64,000 nucleotides of DNA from Tetradesmus obliquus (taxonomy: Eukaryota; Chlorophyta; Chlorophyceae; Sphaeropleales; Scenedesmaceae): positions 608,501 through 672,500 of the forward strand of contig CP126205.1 in NCBI GenBank assembly GCA_030272155.1, written 5' to 3'. How positions within the stretch are numbered: the stretch's first letter is position 1; every line of letters begins with the position of its first letter. The position numbers and the translations under genes were made by a program. The notes beneath the pieces were generated by a model. It searched no databases. It saw only the letters and a program-made list of their open reading frames with translations, and was not told where the DNA came from. Positions 49,751 to 62,119 of this stretch are shown here, in pieces.

Positions 49751-52700
49751 ATGGCTCCCATAACATTACATGGTTTACCATACTTCTTGCTGATGTCCTG
49801 CTTGCTGGTTAGCTGGGCATCGGCACAGATTATTTGGCCTAGTTTCATGCCAGCCCCTCGACCGGCAGCAGCTAGCACCAGATCGCCCGCACCTGCGCCT
49901 ACAGTCTACTCTCCAGGTGTGTTGACTCTTGGAGGCCAGCCAGGCTCAGCTAAGCCCTCGCAAGTTTCACAGCAGCAAGCACAGCAGCAGCCTGACACAG
50001 CATCACAGCAGCAGGCTACCAAGCCCCCATCATCACCCTCAAGCTTGCCCACAAACCCCCTGCCACCGCCCCCACAAACAGCATCATCATCACAACCCCA
50101 AGCCAACCCATCTCCCTCCATCCGCCCAGCATTCGCCACCCCTGCCCCAACCCCCAGCATCCCAAACACCCCACTGCGCTCTGCGCTACAGCCTGTTGTG
50201 CCACCGTCGGCGGCAGCAGCAGCAGCAACAGCATCCCCACCCTCCTTCATCCCTACTGCTGCTAGCACTAGTACTACTGCCAATCCTGCAAGCACCCAGC
50301 TCACACCAGCTGAGCAAACTCCTCCCACGCCGCCACCTGCACTCCCACCAGCCCCTTCCAAGACCCCAACACCACCAGCACCACCAGCAGCAGCAAACGC
50401 AACAGCAGCGGGGCCAGCAGCAGTCACCACAGCAGTGCAGGCTGCCCTGCTGCTGTCAACCACGCAGCAGCTCATGGCCGGCAGCAGCAGCGTGGTGCGT
50501 AGCTGGCGGGCTGCAACAGCAGGCGAGATATGCTCAAAGTGGCAAGGCATCGGCTGCAACGAGCAGCAGCAGCTGGTGGAAGTGAAGCTGACATTCACCA
50601 ACCTGCGAGGCGTGCTGCCGGTGCAGTGGGCGGGACTCGGCTCAATCTTAGGGCAGGTGGGTTGTGGAGCAGTTGAATGATACTTTAGCATAGCGGCAGT
50701 AGCAGCAGCAGCAGTAGGAGCAGTTATGCATCACACTGTGTCAATGCACTTCCCAAGGCATGTCAGGCAGCCGCTCATGGCTGTTGAGGCCACCCCATAG
50801 CAGCAGCAGCTGGTGGAAGTGAAGCTGACATTCACCAACTTGCGAGGGGTGCTGCCGGTGCAGTGGGCGGGACTCGGCTCAATCTTAGGGCAGGTGAGGC
50901 TTGGGTAGAGTTTGTGGCAAAGTTGGCGATGGCAGCAGCAGCAGCAGTGTCGCACTTAGCACAAGCCTGGGGCAGGTGAGGCCGAACTGATTCAGTTAAC
51001 TCAGTGCCTGCTTGCCGCCGCAGGTGAACATGGCTGGTAACCACTGAACAAGCTGATGGGGCCGCTGCCCCGTACAAGCTCAGCCCTGCAGCATCTCCAG
51101 AATTTGCATGAGAGTAACCCAGTGCTGAAACACACAGCCACGGCACTGCCCGCCCAGTAAACACAGATGGCTGAAACACAGCCCAGTACTGAAACACACA
51201 TGGCTGCAGGTGAACATGGCCGGCAACAAGCTGATGGGGCCACTGCCGCGTGAGTGGCGGGCATTCAAGGTGCTGTACTTGTGCATTGTATTTAGAAATA
51301 CTGCACGTTTTGCTGTGCTGCAGGTCAACATGGCTGGCAACAAACTCATGGGGCCGCTGCCACGTGAGTGGCAGGCACTCAAGGGGCTCTACTTTGTACG
51401 GCTGGACGACAACAACCTGTCAGGGCCCCTGCCGCCACAGTGGTGAGCAGCTGATGTTGTTGACTGTGAGGTTGCATGTTGCGTGTAAGCAGGCTGAACA
51501 CAGTGTTATCAAGACAGGGCAGTTGCATGTGCACCAAATGCCGTGCCACCCAACACGCCCAACTCCTCTCTGCCTGCCCGCCACCCTGCAGGTCTCAGCT
51601 GCCGCTGCTCAGCACGGTCAACCTGGGCAAGTTCTTTCTCACTGGCCCGCTGCCACAAACGTGCCCCGGCACTTACTGTCTGACACTCTCATGCCTGCCT
51701 GCATGCCTTCCTGCAGGTCTCAGCTCAGCCTGCTCAGCACGGTCAACCTGGGCAAGAGCTGCCCCACTAGCCCCCTGCCACAAACGTGCCCCGGCACTTA
51801 TAGTTTCATACTCTCATGCCGCCCTGCAGGTCTCAGCTCAGCCTGCTCAGCACTGTCAACCTGGGCAAGAACTTCCTCACTGGCCCGCTGCCAGGCAGCC
51901 TGAAGAACCTTGCTGAGCTGTATCTGAACAACAACATGGTCAATTACCTCATGATTGCCTGCCTGCCTGTGTGCAGGTTGTTGCTGCTGGTGCAGAGCGG
52001 GGTTGAGGCAGCTCAACACAGTCTGGCCATGTGTGATCACTCACTTGTTTCAAACCTGAACCCAATGATGTATGATGATGCACTGCAGGTCTCAGCTCAT
52101 CCTGCTGAGCACGGTCAACCTGGGCAAGAACTTCCTCACTGGCCCGCTGCCAGGCAGCTGGGGCAGCCTGAAGAACCTGGCCGAGCTGTACTTGAACAAC
52201 AACATGGTCAACGGCAGCCTGCCAGAGGCCTGGTCGGGCATGGACAGCCTGTACTTCCTCACGCTAGACAACAACCAGGTGGGTGCCTGCCAGCATTCTG
52301 CAGGTGCTTCTGTAAACTGCCAGATAGACATGCAATGTTGTTTGGCAGCTGGGGCAGCCTGAAGGACCAAGCCGAGCTGCACTTGATGAACAACATGGTC
52401 AATGGCAGCCTGTCCGAGGAATGGTCGGGCATGGATAGTCTGTACTTCCTGACGCTGGACAACAACCAGGTAGGTGTTTGTCAAAATCATGTTTTGAGTG
52501 CCAAGTGTGGTTATGCTGTTGACACAACACAGCCTCTACCTCCCAGCTGTTGACCTGGGAAGTATGTACCTCCCTGGATTGTTGTTGTGCTGTGCATGGT
52601 CAACGGCAGCTTGCCGGAGGCCTGGTCAGGCATGGACAGCCTGTGCTTTCTGACATTGGACAACAACCAGGTAGGTGGCTAGGGTGCTGCTGGCGTGTGT

Positions 52701-52792
52701 ATCACTGAAAAGAGCTATGCTGGTGCTTTTGAACTGTGTGGGTGAGATCAGCAGCCTGTATTTCCCCACCTTGGTCAACAACCAGATGGTCG

Positions 52793-52825
<33 letters not shown>

Positions 52826-53318
52826 GTCATTGCTGCTGCTGCTGCAGCTGGCCGGCACTATCCCAGCCACATTGGGCATGATGCGCAGCCGGCGCTTCAT
52901 ATCCCTACACGACAACCCGCTACTGACAGGCTGAGCTGCCGCCGCTCCTGCTGCTGCTGTTGCTTCTGCTGCTGCTCCTGCTGCTGCAGCTGTCTCACAC
53001 TATCCCATCTTCATGGGGCACCATGCGCAGCCTGCGCTTCATCTCGCTGCATGACAACCCGCTGCTGACCTGCTGACCTGCCGCCGCTGCTGCTGCTGCT
53101 GCTGCTGCTGCTGCAGTTGTCTGGCAGCATTCCTCAGGCCTGGGGCGCCATGCGCAGCCTGCGCTTCATCTCCTTACACGACAACCCGCTGCTGACTGGC
53201 TGTGTGCCAGCTGCTTGGCGGGGCCGTGTGCGCTTCCAAGGCAAGGGCACAAACTTTGAGTATGTTGCAAGCCTGAGTGAAGAGGGCGTGCTGGCAAACA
53301 CGCGCCTCAGCGGCTGGT

Positions 53319-53353
<35 letters not shown>

Positions 53354-53386
53354 GGCGGCTCAGTGGTGCAGGAGGACGGAAAGTAA
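49751..53386 (+). CDS. Secreted Pro-rich LRR protein
   Basis: Four exons: 49751-50656, 51324-51442, 52089-52278, 53117-53386, phases consistent, 494 residues (an in-frame ATG at 49727 is an alternative start). MAPITLHGLPYFLLMSCLL, then VSWASAQ, is a signal peptide. A ~200-residue Pro/Ala/Ser/Thr/Gln-rich region, extensin-like in composition, precedes an LRR cap (SSVVRSWRAATAGEICSKW then GIGCN, like LRRNT_2). Plant-type LRRs follow: KLMGPLPREWQALKGLYFV, DDNNLSGPLPPQW, LGKNFLTGPLPGSWGSLKNL, NNNMVNGSLPEAWSGMDSL and LDNNQLSGSIPQAWGAMRSL. The end is a capping region plus a Ser run. No transmembrane segment or kinase is seen, so it is probably a cell-wall or secreted protein. All three introns contain several truncated exon copies. 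Confidence 0.88.
50801..50893 (+). repeat. Copy of the LRR-gene exon-1 end with donor
   Basis: This repeats ~90 bases of the exon ending at 50656 (QLVEVKLTFTNLRGVLPVQW...ILGQ), almost unchanged, with a GTGAGG donor at 50894, about 240 bp downstream in the first intron. A further scrap of the end (GGGGCAG-GTGAGG) appears near 50970. Confidence 0.92.
51024..51285 (+). repeat. Two copies of the LRR-gene exon-2 start
   Basis: Copies begin after CAG at 51024 and 51210 and encode V-N-M-A-G-N-K-L-M-G-P-L-P-R-type sequence. The first contains a small insertion that brings a TGA; the second runs on through EWRAFKVLYL before diverging. The intact exon starts at 51324. Confidence 0.9.
51592..51945 (+). 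repeat. Three copies of the LRR-gene exon-3 start
   Basis: Copies start after CAG at 51592, 51717 and 51830, each coding for SQL(P/S)LLSTVNLGK; only the third continues as far as LAELYLNNNMV. The intact exon starts at 52089. The spacing is about 113-125 bp, then 259 bp. Confidence 0.92.
52345..52790 (+). repeat. Three copies of the LRR-gene exon-3 end
   Basis: Copies at about 52345-52469, 52596-52670 and 52742-52787 repeat progressively shorter parts of the exon ending at 52278 (GSWGSLK...LDNNQ, then NGSLPEAWSGMDSL, then a degenerate SSLYFPTLVNNQ). The first two keep a GTAGGTG donor. Confidence 0.9.
52847..53077 (+). repeat. Two copies of the LRR-gene last-exon start
   Basis: Copies at about 52847-52934 and 52990-53077 follow (CTG)nCAG acceptors and encode variants of SGSIPQAWGAMRSLRFISLH and DNPLLTG, each ending in a TGA right after. 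The intact exon starts at 53117 after the same kind of tract. Confidence 0.92.
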
Positions 53387-55739
53387 GGCGTTCTTGCGGC
53401 GCTTGTGTCTTGTGTGATTTTGTAAGCCTCAGCGGCTGCACTGCTGAGCACCTGAGCTGATATGTACAGCAAGCAGCTGCCATGTGCTGCAGCTGTATGC
53501 AGGTCTGGCAGAGGTTAACCGTATGTGCTGATCAAATGGGAGGGTTGTTTGTCGGTCCACTCTGCTATTGCGTTGGCAAGGAAGGCAGCTGTGCGCCTCA
53601 CACCTGCAGTGCAACCTTGACGAACACAATGGTGCTTCTCTGGTGCGTGTGTGCACAGTCATATGAGCGAGAGACAGAGTCTGCCTTTGGGGCTGGTTTG
53701 GGGTTGCAATGGGCTATGCAGCAGCAGTTGAATTGCCAGCTGTTTACTAGGCATGCTGGGCAGCTCCCTGACTATTCATTCTGACTTGTGCATGTGCAGA
53801 TGTGTTCTCATGCATGCTGTTCATGGCCGGTGCACGCCACATCTGCAGCTGCAAGGCATGTGTGCCCGACTGCAGTACAGAATGGCTGCACCTTACAGGC
53901 CTGTCTGACATATGTCATAAACGTTTCATACCATAACAATGACAAAGCATGTTATTGTTATTGTTACTCGAGAGATATTGCAGCGGAGACGGCTGCTTGG
54001 CAGCTGGCAATCAGTTGCTTTAAGCAGCAGTTGAGGATCGGCATGATTGCTCAAACTGCCTTGCATATACTGAATGCGCTGGCTGCTTTCAGCTAGACGG
54101 CTGACTTGAATGTGCATCGCAGCAGCAGCCTCAACCCTAGCAACAGCTGCAACCTAGCAAGGGTGATTAGCACTGTGAGCGGACATGGTGTGTGCAGTGC
54201 TGCGGTAGCATGCATGACGGCAGTGCATACTGACTTCCATAATGTACGGGCTGTCTGCAGCTGCCTTGCAACTGAGCTAGCAGCTGTAGCTAGCTAGCCA
54301 TAGTGTGGCACAGCTGCAGCTGCTGCCATGTCTCATATGCGTGAGCCTACTTGTAGTATGCATAACACATGCTATGCATCTGACAACGTTCATTGCGTCG
54401 GCAGTGGCCGGGCGAGTCGGCGCTGTGCCTAGGCTTTGTTGAGGAAGATCATTGGGCAGAATGCGATCTATGCGACACACATTGGCGGCCTGTTGCTACG
54501 GCGGCCTGTAGGGTGCAGGGGAGTATCTAGCAGATGGCGATCCGTGCAGTTGTGCTTGATTTGTTAGGGTGCAACAGCGCTTGTGCTGTTTGGTGTGTGC
54601 TGTCGTAGCTGTTAGCAGCCAGGCTTGGGGGCGAGCCTTCAAGTTTGCTCCTTCTGCGTCTGCTGTTGTATTGTGCTGTCATCTGTGAGTTTGCACGGCT
54701 GCTGGCCACCAGCTGCTATCTGTAAGGGAGGGCACGCTGCAGGAGTTTGCTGCTGGGTTACCTTGGACCGTCATCGTCCTCCCCTTATTTTTCATCGACA
54801 GTGTGTCTGCTGCGTGCGCAGCTGTCACAGCTGCTGCATGAGTGGACTGCATGCCTTGCGCAAGGCTGGCAGGGGAACATGCTTTCAGCACGTCAGATAG
54901 CTTGCAATTTGTGAGTTGATTATCAATCAAATGTGTCAAGGCAGCGTACGTGTGGATGCCCTGGCTGCAGGCCGTCTTGTTACACTGTGGCATGCATCAT
55001 GCATGGTGGCTGAAGTGACAGCCTGTCAATGGGTTTATTCGCTTCATGGGGTTTGCTGGCTGCTTAACTTAACTCATGTGTCATGGATCAGTAGCCGGCC
55101 ATGCATATTATGTTGCATATAGCTATTGCAGAATGTAGTGTCTTCCCTGCAATCCTTGCTACGTACGCCACAGGGAAACACCAGGGGTGCTGCCCACCTG
55201 TCACAGGTGGTGGCTGCACTGGTCACATGCCCTGACCGTCAGTCACATTTAACGGATACGCTGCTGAAGCGTAGGTTAGTCTGTCCTCTGATGTACTGAT
55301 TTCCAAGCCTACGTTGGTCAACCTAGCTCAGATGGAAGGCACATCAGCAACATTCACACGGTGTTCGCGCATCAGGAACCTTGGCTCGTGTGCTGCTCTT
55401 CGTTCCGCGCTGTTAGCAAGGTAGTAGCTGAACAAAGCAATTTAAGTGGTAAGAAGATGACAATAAGGGTGCGGATCTGAGTGGGGATGTGCTGTGCAAT
55501 CAGATCGAACCCCTTCTCCTGCTGGTCCTGCAACCTGAGCGTTTTCGATTCTTTCAAAGACGCACATGATTCGTGAGTGAGCACTCGCCATACTAGTTCA
55601 TGAGATGGGTCCCTTTTTGTGCTGGCAGTGCAGCCTGGCAGCCTTTCCATGGTCCTGTGCTGCTGCTACCGCTGCTGCTGTCCTGGCAGGCCTAGGCTGC
55701 TGCACACCAAGCTGATACACCACTGGCAGTGCCCGCATC
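53387..55739. other. Intergenic, no gene recognised
   Basis: 2.35 kb between two plus-strand genes, lower in triplet repeats than the flanks. Frames are short and of no recognised family. It should contain the LRR-gene 3' UTR and the promoter of the large Gln-rich gene. Confidence 0.5.
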
Positions 55740-55777
55740 ATGAATAATGCATCAGTAAGCAGGCTCAACTCGACATC

Positions 55778-55850
<73 letters not shown>

Positions 55851-56603
55851 GCCACGCCAGCACTCTGCAATGCACAGGACGAGGGACCTCGGCAGCTGCA
55901 GCAGCACACAGCTGCTGCACACAGCCACAACAGGGGCCCCCCAGCAGACCAGGCAGAAAGCGCTGATGCTCTTGCATCACAGCAAGCACTGCAAGTGAAG
56001 CAGCAAGGTCAGCAGCAGCAGCAGCAAATGCTGCTGCTGCCCTGTGCAAGCCTGCCATTCCAGCCCCTCAAAGCACCAGATGGCAGCAGCATAGCATGGC
56101 TGGCAAGGCCAGGCCTGCCACGACAAAAACCATCTGCTGCTGCAGCAGCAACAGCAGCAACAGCAGCAGCAGCAGCAGCTGGCCCACCCCAAGCCTCGTT
56201 TGTCTTTGGACAGCATCTGCAGCTGCCTGCAGCAGCAGCAGCAGCAGCAGGCGGCCACCAAGCTGCCATCCAGCCCCGCACACCGGCACTGCATCTGCAG
56301 CAGCTGCGGCCCCGGCAGCAGCAGCGGCAGCAGCTGCAGCAGCACCACCATACACCGCCAGGCTTGCTGCTGCGTATGAGCAGCCTACCAACGCTGCTGT
56401 CACCCGTGTCACCAAGATTGACTGTGTCACCAGTGTCACCAGTGTCACTGGTGTCACCAGTGTCACCAGGTGCTGGAAGCCAAGCGCAGCAGGCAGCAGC
56501 AGCAGCAGCAGCAGCAGCTACTTGCCCTGTCGCTGCTGCTGCTGCTGCTCCTGCCGCAGAGGCACGAGCAGCACAGCCAGCAGCAAGACCTGCCGCGGAA
56601 GGA

Positions 56604-56637
<34 letters not shown>

Positions 56638-57242
56638 CACCAGTGCCACTACCAGCAGGAGCTGCTGCACGGCAGCCTCTGCAACTTCTCGCACCATTGC
56701 GAGACCTGCCGCAGCAGCACACAGCGGCCGACACTGCGCAGCAGCAGCAGCAGCAGCTGCTGCGGGCACGTGCATTGCTGCGCATGAGCTTGCCATCCGC
56801 ATCCAATGCCGCAAAAACACTGCAGCAGCAGCAGCAACGCCTGCTCCCGCGACCGCCGCCGCCGCGGCCGCCGCCGCCGCAGCAGCAGCAGCAGTGCTTA
56901 GTGCTGCCAGATGGCCGCCTGCCCTGTGCGGCCACCTCAGCCAAGCTGCAGCAGCTGCTCTTGCAGCGCCTGCCTGGTGCTGTGCTGGACGGCAGCTGGC
57001 TGGCTTATGCAAGAATGCGCACAAACCCTGGGTGTAATGCACGCATCATGCACCCGTGTTTGAACGGCGGATACTTCCGGTCGGTCAAAGCAGCAGCTGA
57101 CTGCCTGGTGGATGTGACAGAGAGGCTGCAGAACAGCAGCAGCAGCAGCAGCAGCAGCAGTGCTTGCGTTCCCGGGCTTGAGCTGCAGCCAGCAGGCGAA
57201 ATGCGCAAGCGGCAGCTGCAGCAGCAGCAGCACCACAGCGCC

Positions 57243-57277
<35 letters not shown>

Positions 57278-57671
57278 GGCCTTGCAGGACGCCTTGCAGG
57301 TGGCTGGCAGCGCATTTGTCCGAAACGCAAAAGCACAACCACAGCAGCAGCAGCAGCAGCAGGGGCACAAGCAGCAGCAATCATGTCCAGAGCACACGCA
57401 ACAGCAGCAGCAGCAGCAGGGGCACAAGCAGCAGGGGCAGGAGGACTATCTGATCCCAGGCCAGCAGCAATTACCATCTCTTCAGCACAAGCACAGCAGC
57501 AGAACACCTGCTGCAGCTGCATTGGCAGCAGCTTCAGGCGCTGAAACTTCAAAGCGGCAGAAGCAGCAGCAGGAACAGCAGCAGCTTTTGAAGGAAAGAA
57601 GGCGCCAGGGCATGTCACCGCAAGGACAGCAGCAACAGCCAGGTCCTTGGCAGCGGCAGCTGCTGAAGTTA

Positions 57672-57702
<31 letters not shown>

Positions 57703-58601
57703 GGCAGGCTATCTTTGAAACAGCGCCACCTGCAGCAGATGCAGCAGCAAATGGCAGTCAAGCTACCCAGGAAGCAACACATACTGCTGACGACCCAGTC
57801 GGTGCAATACAGCAGCAGCCTGCTTCAACAGCAGCAGCCGACACAGCAGCAGATGCAGAGCCGCCATCCCATAGCCAAACCTCGTGCCAGCAGCAGCAGC
57901 AGCAGCAGCAGCACAGCGCTACCCAGCACCCCCTGCAGCAGCTGCTGCAGCATTCGCGCAGCCTAGCCCCGCCCCCTAACCTCAGCCTACCCCCCGGCCG
58001 CCAGCACTGCCCAGTACTGCTGGCGCTGCTGCAGCAGCAGCTGTCCGAGGTTCTGCCTGGTGCTGAGCTGGACAGTCAGTGGCTAGCCACAACAGCAGCA
58101 GGCATAGGGCTCGACATTGACAATGCGCCAAGTCCAATGTTGAGCCATCCGAGCTTGTTAGGTGGCAGCTTCAGGACGTGTAAGGCAGCGGTAGAGGTGC
58201 TGAGGTGTCTGTGTGAGTTGGAGAAGTTGAGGGGGTGTGGTGGGCGGGGGATGTATGTGCCGGGCTTGGCGGTGCTGCCAACAGAGCTGAAGAAGATGCA
58301 GCAGCAGCAGCAGCAGCAGCAGCAGGACCTGCAGCAGCAGGACATGCAGCAGCAGGAGCTGCAGCAGCAGCAGGACCAGCAGCAGGACATGCGGCAGGAG
58401 CAGCAGCAGGACATGCAGCAAGGCCACCAGCAAGGCCAGCAGCAAGGCCACCAACAGCAGCAGAACCTGCAGCAGGACATGCCGCAAGACCAGCAGCAGG
58501 ACCGGCAGCAAGACATGCAGCAAGACCCGCAGCAAGAAGAGCTGGAGCTGCTGCAAGATCGGCGGGAGCAGCTGATGCCTCCTGTTATGACAGAGTCAGC
58601 A

Positions 58602-58632
<31 letters not shown>

Positions 58633-59634
58633 AGCCAGATCCAGAGCCGGATGCAGCAGCAGCAGCTGCTGCTGCTGCTGCTGCCGCCGCTGGAGAGGAT
58701 ACAGACATGGTGCAGGGTGCAGCAGCAACAGCAGCAGAAGCAGCAACAGCAACAGCAGCTGCTTCTGCTGCTGCTGCTGCGCATAAACCACAAGCTTCCG
58801 ATATGCAGGATGAGCAGCAGCAGCAGCAGCACAAGCCTGCTTGCTGCAACAGGAAGCGCAGCGCTGAGCAGCAACCTGCAGAGGCAGGCATTGCTGCCGG
58901 CGATGCTGCTGCTGCTGCTGCTGAAGGGGCAATCAGCGCAGCAACCGAAACAGAGCGCCCCAGCAAGCGGCAGCAGCTGGAGCTGCCTGCACCAGCCTCT
59001 ACTGGCACAGCAGCGGCAGCAGCAGCAGCAGCAGCAATAAATGTGGCTGCAGGCTCTATGCTGCCTCCTGTGCGCAGGGTGACGCGTGCATCACTTGCTG
59101 CCAGCCTGTCAGCAGTAACAGCGACAACAGTGGCGCCAGTGCAGCTGCTTGAAAGTCGTACATTGATGCCTGCAGGCGCTAAGACAGCCAGCAGCGGACA
59201 CACAAGGCGGCGTAGGCCTGACAGGGCTGCTGCTGCTGCAGCACTGGCAGCAGCAGCGCCCGCAGCGCCAGATGCTGCTGCAGTATCTACAGTGGCAGTG
59301 TCCAAAGTGGCAGCTGGCACCGCCTGCACAGCAGTGGCCAGCAGCATGCTGGCGTCAACAGCAGCAGCAGCAGCACCAGCAGCAGCAGCACCACCAGCAG
59401 AGTCAGCAAGTACCCCAGCAGCTGCCATGAAGGGCACGGCAGGTGAGAATGCTGCTGGTTTTCCAACATATGCAACTTTGACACACTTCAACATCTGGTC
59501 GATACCTTCTGACTTTTCAAGAAGTACACGAATGAATATGGAAGATGTTGGCGTGTTTGTGTCAGCAACCTGGCCTTGAACCAATGTTTGTTATAGAATT
59601 GCTTTAAAAAACTACTCATGCCACTAACCACACC

Positions 59635-59681
<47 letters not shown>

Positions 59682-60077
59682 GCTGCAGGCATTCGCACCA
59701 AGTGCGGTGGCTTTGAAGTCATCCTGTCGTGCCCCCGCATACGCTACCTGTACATTGGCTTTGCACGAGCCCTACCAGATGCTCAGAAGCTCAAAGCAGC
59801 AGCAACACTCGCTGTCTTTGGCAAGGCAGCAGCAGCCAGCAAGCTAACAGCCGCCGAGGCAGCAGCAGCAGCAAGCCTGACAGCAGAAGAGGTGCACAAA
59901 ATGGCGCTAAAATTGGCCAGCAAGCCATCTGTGCTGGCAGTTATGCAGGAGTCTGGCACAGCTGCACTGCTGCTGACTCAGCAAGAGGTAGCAGAGGCGG
60001 CAGCAGCAGCGGCAGCTACAGCCCGCAAGAAGACAGCAGCAGCAGCAGTAGCAACAGCAGCACAAGCTGCAAATCCC

Positions 60078-60127
<50 letters not shown>

Positions 60128-60414
60128 ATCCCCAGCAGCCCCCCTTGCCAAGCTGCAGCAGCTGCTCTCGCAGCGCCTGCCTGGTGCTGTGCTGGACGAC
60201 AGGTGGCTGGCGTACCGCCCTCCGCAGCAGAAGGTTTCAAGGCAGCTGATCCTGCTGCACCCCAGCTTGCCAAGGGGCCTCTTCAATACCATTCCTGCAG
60301 TAGTGAGCTACCTGGTGGAGCTAACTGCCATCCTGCAGCAGCAGCAGCAGCAGCGGCCAGAGGACAGGTGTAAGTTGTTTGTACCTGGGCTTGCTGCACT
60401 GCCAGACTCTGCAA

Positions 60415-60482
<68 letters not shown>

Positions 60483-61063
60483 CCAATGGCAGAAGCGCCT
60501 AATGAAACAGCAGGCACAGCTGCTGCCATACTGCAGGCGCTGCAGGTGGCAGGCAGGGGCTTTGAGCAAATTAAGGGGCAGTCAGCACGGCTGCCGGCAT
60601 GGTTTGAGTTTGATGCATGGCACACCCAACCGCAGCAGCAGCAGCAGCAGCAGGTTGAGGAGCTATCATCAGCAACCACAGACACCATACCAGCAGCACC
60701 TGCTGCAGCTGCCTCCCCTGGTCCCATGTTGGTGCCAGCAGCAGCAGACTGCGCGGACTGTGAGGAGGCAGCGGATGCTGGAGATGCAGAGGCTGCTGCT
60801 GCTGCTGCTGCTGCATGTGCAGAGCCTGCTGCTGCTACAAGCACAGCGGCGCCCCCAACGCAGCAGCAGCTGGAGCGTGTGGAGCATAGGCACCCCACGT
60901 CATGCGTCCAACAGCACGAGACACTACCACAGCTGCCACTGGCACCACAGCCGCGGGGGCAGCAGCAGCAGCAGCACGTCCAGGACCCTGCGTTCCCACC
61001 TGCGCCAACAGCTGCTGCACAGTGTCTGTCACTCGATCCAGCACTGGCACGGGCAGGCAGTTT

Positions 61064-61107
<44 letters not shown>

Positions 61108-61829
61108 CGGAGGTGCCGCCTGCAGTGCAGCAGGGAGCTCCTGGCTGTGCTGCTGCTGAGCTGCTGCTGACCCTGACTCAACAGCTGCGCTCCTGGAGCT
61201 TGAAAGACGATAATGCAGCTGCAGCAGCAGGAGGAACAGCAGCAACAGCAAGTGCAAATGCAGAAAAGACAGCAGCTGTAGATGCTGCCATTGCAGCGGA
61301 TGCAGCAGATGCAACAGCAGCAGATGCAGCAGATGCCGCTGTGTCTGGTGAGCCGCTGAGTGCAGCAGAGCTGCAGCAGCAGCAGCACCAGCACTCTGTG
61401 CAGGACGCTGAGCAACAGGAGCAGCAGGAGCAGCAGCAGCAGCTGCAAGAGGGAACGGCAAAGCAAGATGGAAAGGCTGCAATTCGCATGTTGAAGCTGC
61501 TGGACTGTCAGCAGCAGCAGCAGCAGCTGCTGCTGCTGCAGCATCAGCAGCAGCAGGAGCTGGACAGCCCAACAGTTCTAACATCACCAGCAGGTTCAGG
61601 CATTGCAGATGCGGCAGCAGCCGAGTCAGTGACAACTGCTGTAGACTGGCAGACATCACCACCCTCACCCCCACCCCTGCCGCCGCCGCTGCCGCAGCAG
61701 CGGCAGCAGCAGCAGCAGCAGCAGCTGCTGCTACAACGGCCGCGCTCCTCGCAGGACGCTGACCGGCAGCGCTGGCTGCAAGGGCAGCTGCGCAGCCGCC
61801 GCCTTGCTGCACCATCTGCCGCAGATTAG
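55740..61829 (+). CDS. Giant Gln/Ala-rich protein, AP2-like module, three novel repeats
   Basis: Two exons: 55740-59442 and 59689-61829, joined at a phase-1 GGC codon; 1947 residues. Most of it is poly-Gln, poly-Ala and Pro/Ser sequence. Four ordered islands stand out. At ~389-492, ~747-850 and ~1381-1476 a homologous ~95-residue domain recurs with the pattern L-x2-LL...LPGA-x-LD-x2-WLA...HP-x-L-x-(G/R)-G-x-F-x-(S/T)...A...L...VPGL. At ~1235-1280, encoded at the start of exon 2, GIRTKCGGFEVILSCPRIRY then LYIGFARALPDAQKLKAAA resembles an AP2/ERF DNA-binding domain (G-x-R, aromatic strand residues, L/I-G-x-F, A-rich helix); this is inference. The build suggests a nuclear transcription regulator with low-complexity activation regions. 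Long antisense frames are shadows of the triplet arrays. Coding is supported by the splice phase and by domain conservation across repeats. Confidence 0.78.
55782..55847 (+). repeat. (CAG)22 array coding for poly-Gln
   Basis: Twenty-two pure CAG codons near the protein start, the longest uninterrupted Gln run in the gene; likely length-polymorphic. Confidence 0.97.
59638..59679 (+). repeat. (CTG)14 tract before the AP2-like exon
   Basis: Fourteen CTG units followed by CCGCTGCAG form the acceptor region of exon 2 at 59689. Confidence 0.95.
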
Positions 61830-61830
61830 C

Positions 61831-61832
<2 letters not shown>

Positions 61833-61880
<48 letters not shown>
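61833..61880 (+). repeat. (CTG)16 array just after the stop codon
   Basis: Sixteen CTG units start four bases after the TAG at 61827-61829, so the orientation switches from CAG in the coding part to CTG in the 3' UTR. Confidence 0.95.
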
Positions 61881-61883
<3 letters not shown>

Positions 61884-62119
61884 CTGGCAGTGCTGTTGCA
61901 TCAGCAGCTGCTGGTCTTCATGGCTGCCATGCACCACCTGCTGTGTCAAGGATACTGCAGTAGCACAGCAGCAGCAGAGTAGCTGCTGCAGCAGGCGCAC
62001 AGCACTTGGTGGCTCAGCCCCTAGGCTTGGCAAGATCTCAGATAGCTGCAACAGCAGCAGCTGCCTGCAGGCTACTGGGCAGCAGTTGATTTCGAGAGTT
62101 TCTCAGGTGCCGCAGCAAC

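Noticed and set aside
56009..57037. Long alternative frames on both strands inside the Gln-rich gene
   Set aside because: Triplet arrays stay open in all frames; composition is poly-Cys, poly-Ser or poly-Ala with no conserved island.
58076..59584. 502-residue minus-strand frame
   Set aside because: It is the antisense shadow of the Gln/Ala-rich coding exon: CAG arrays read as poly-Cys/Ser/Ala. The sense frame has conserved domains and a phased splice; this one has neither.
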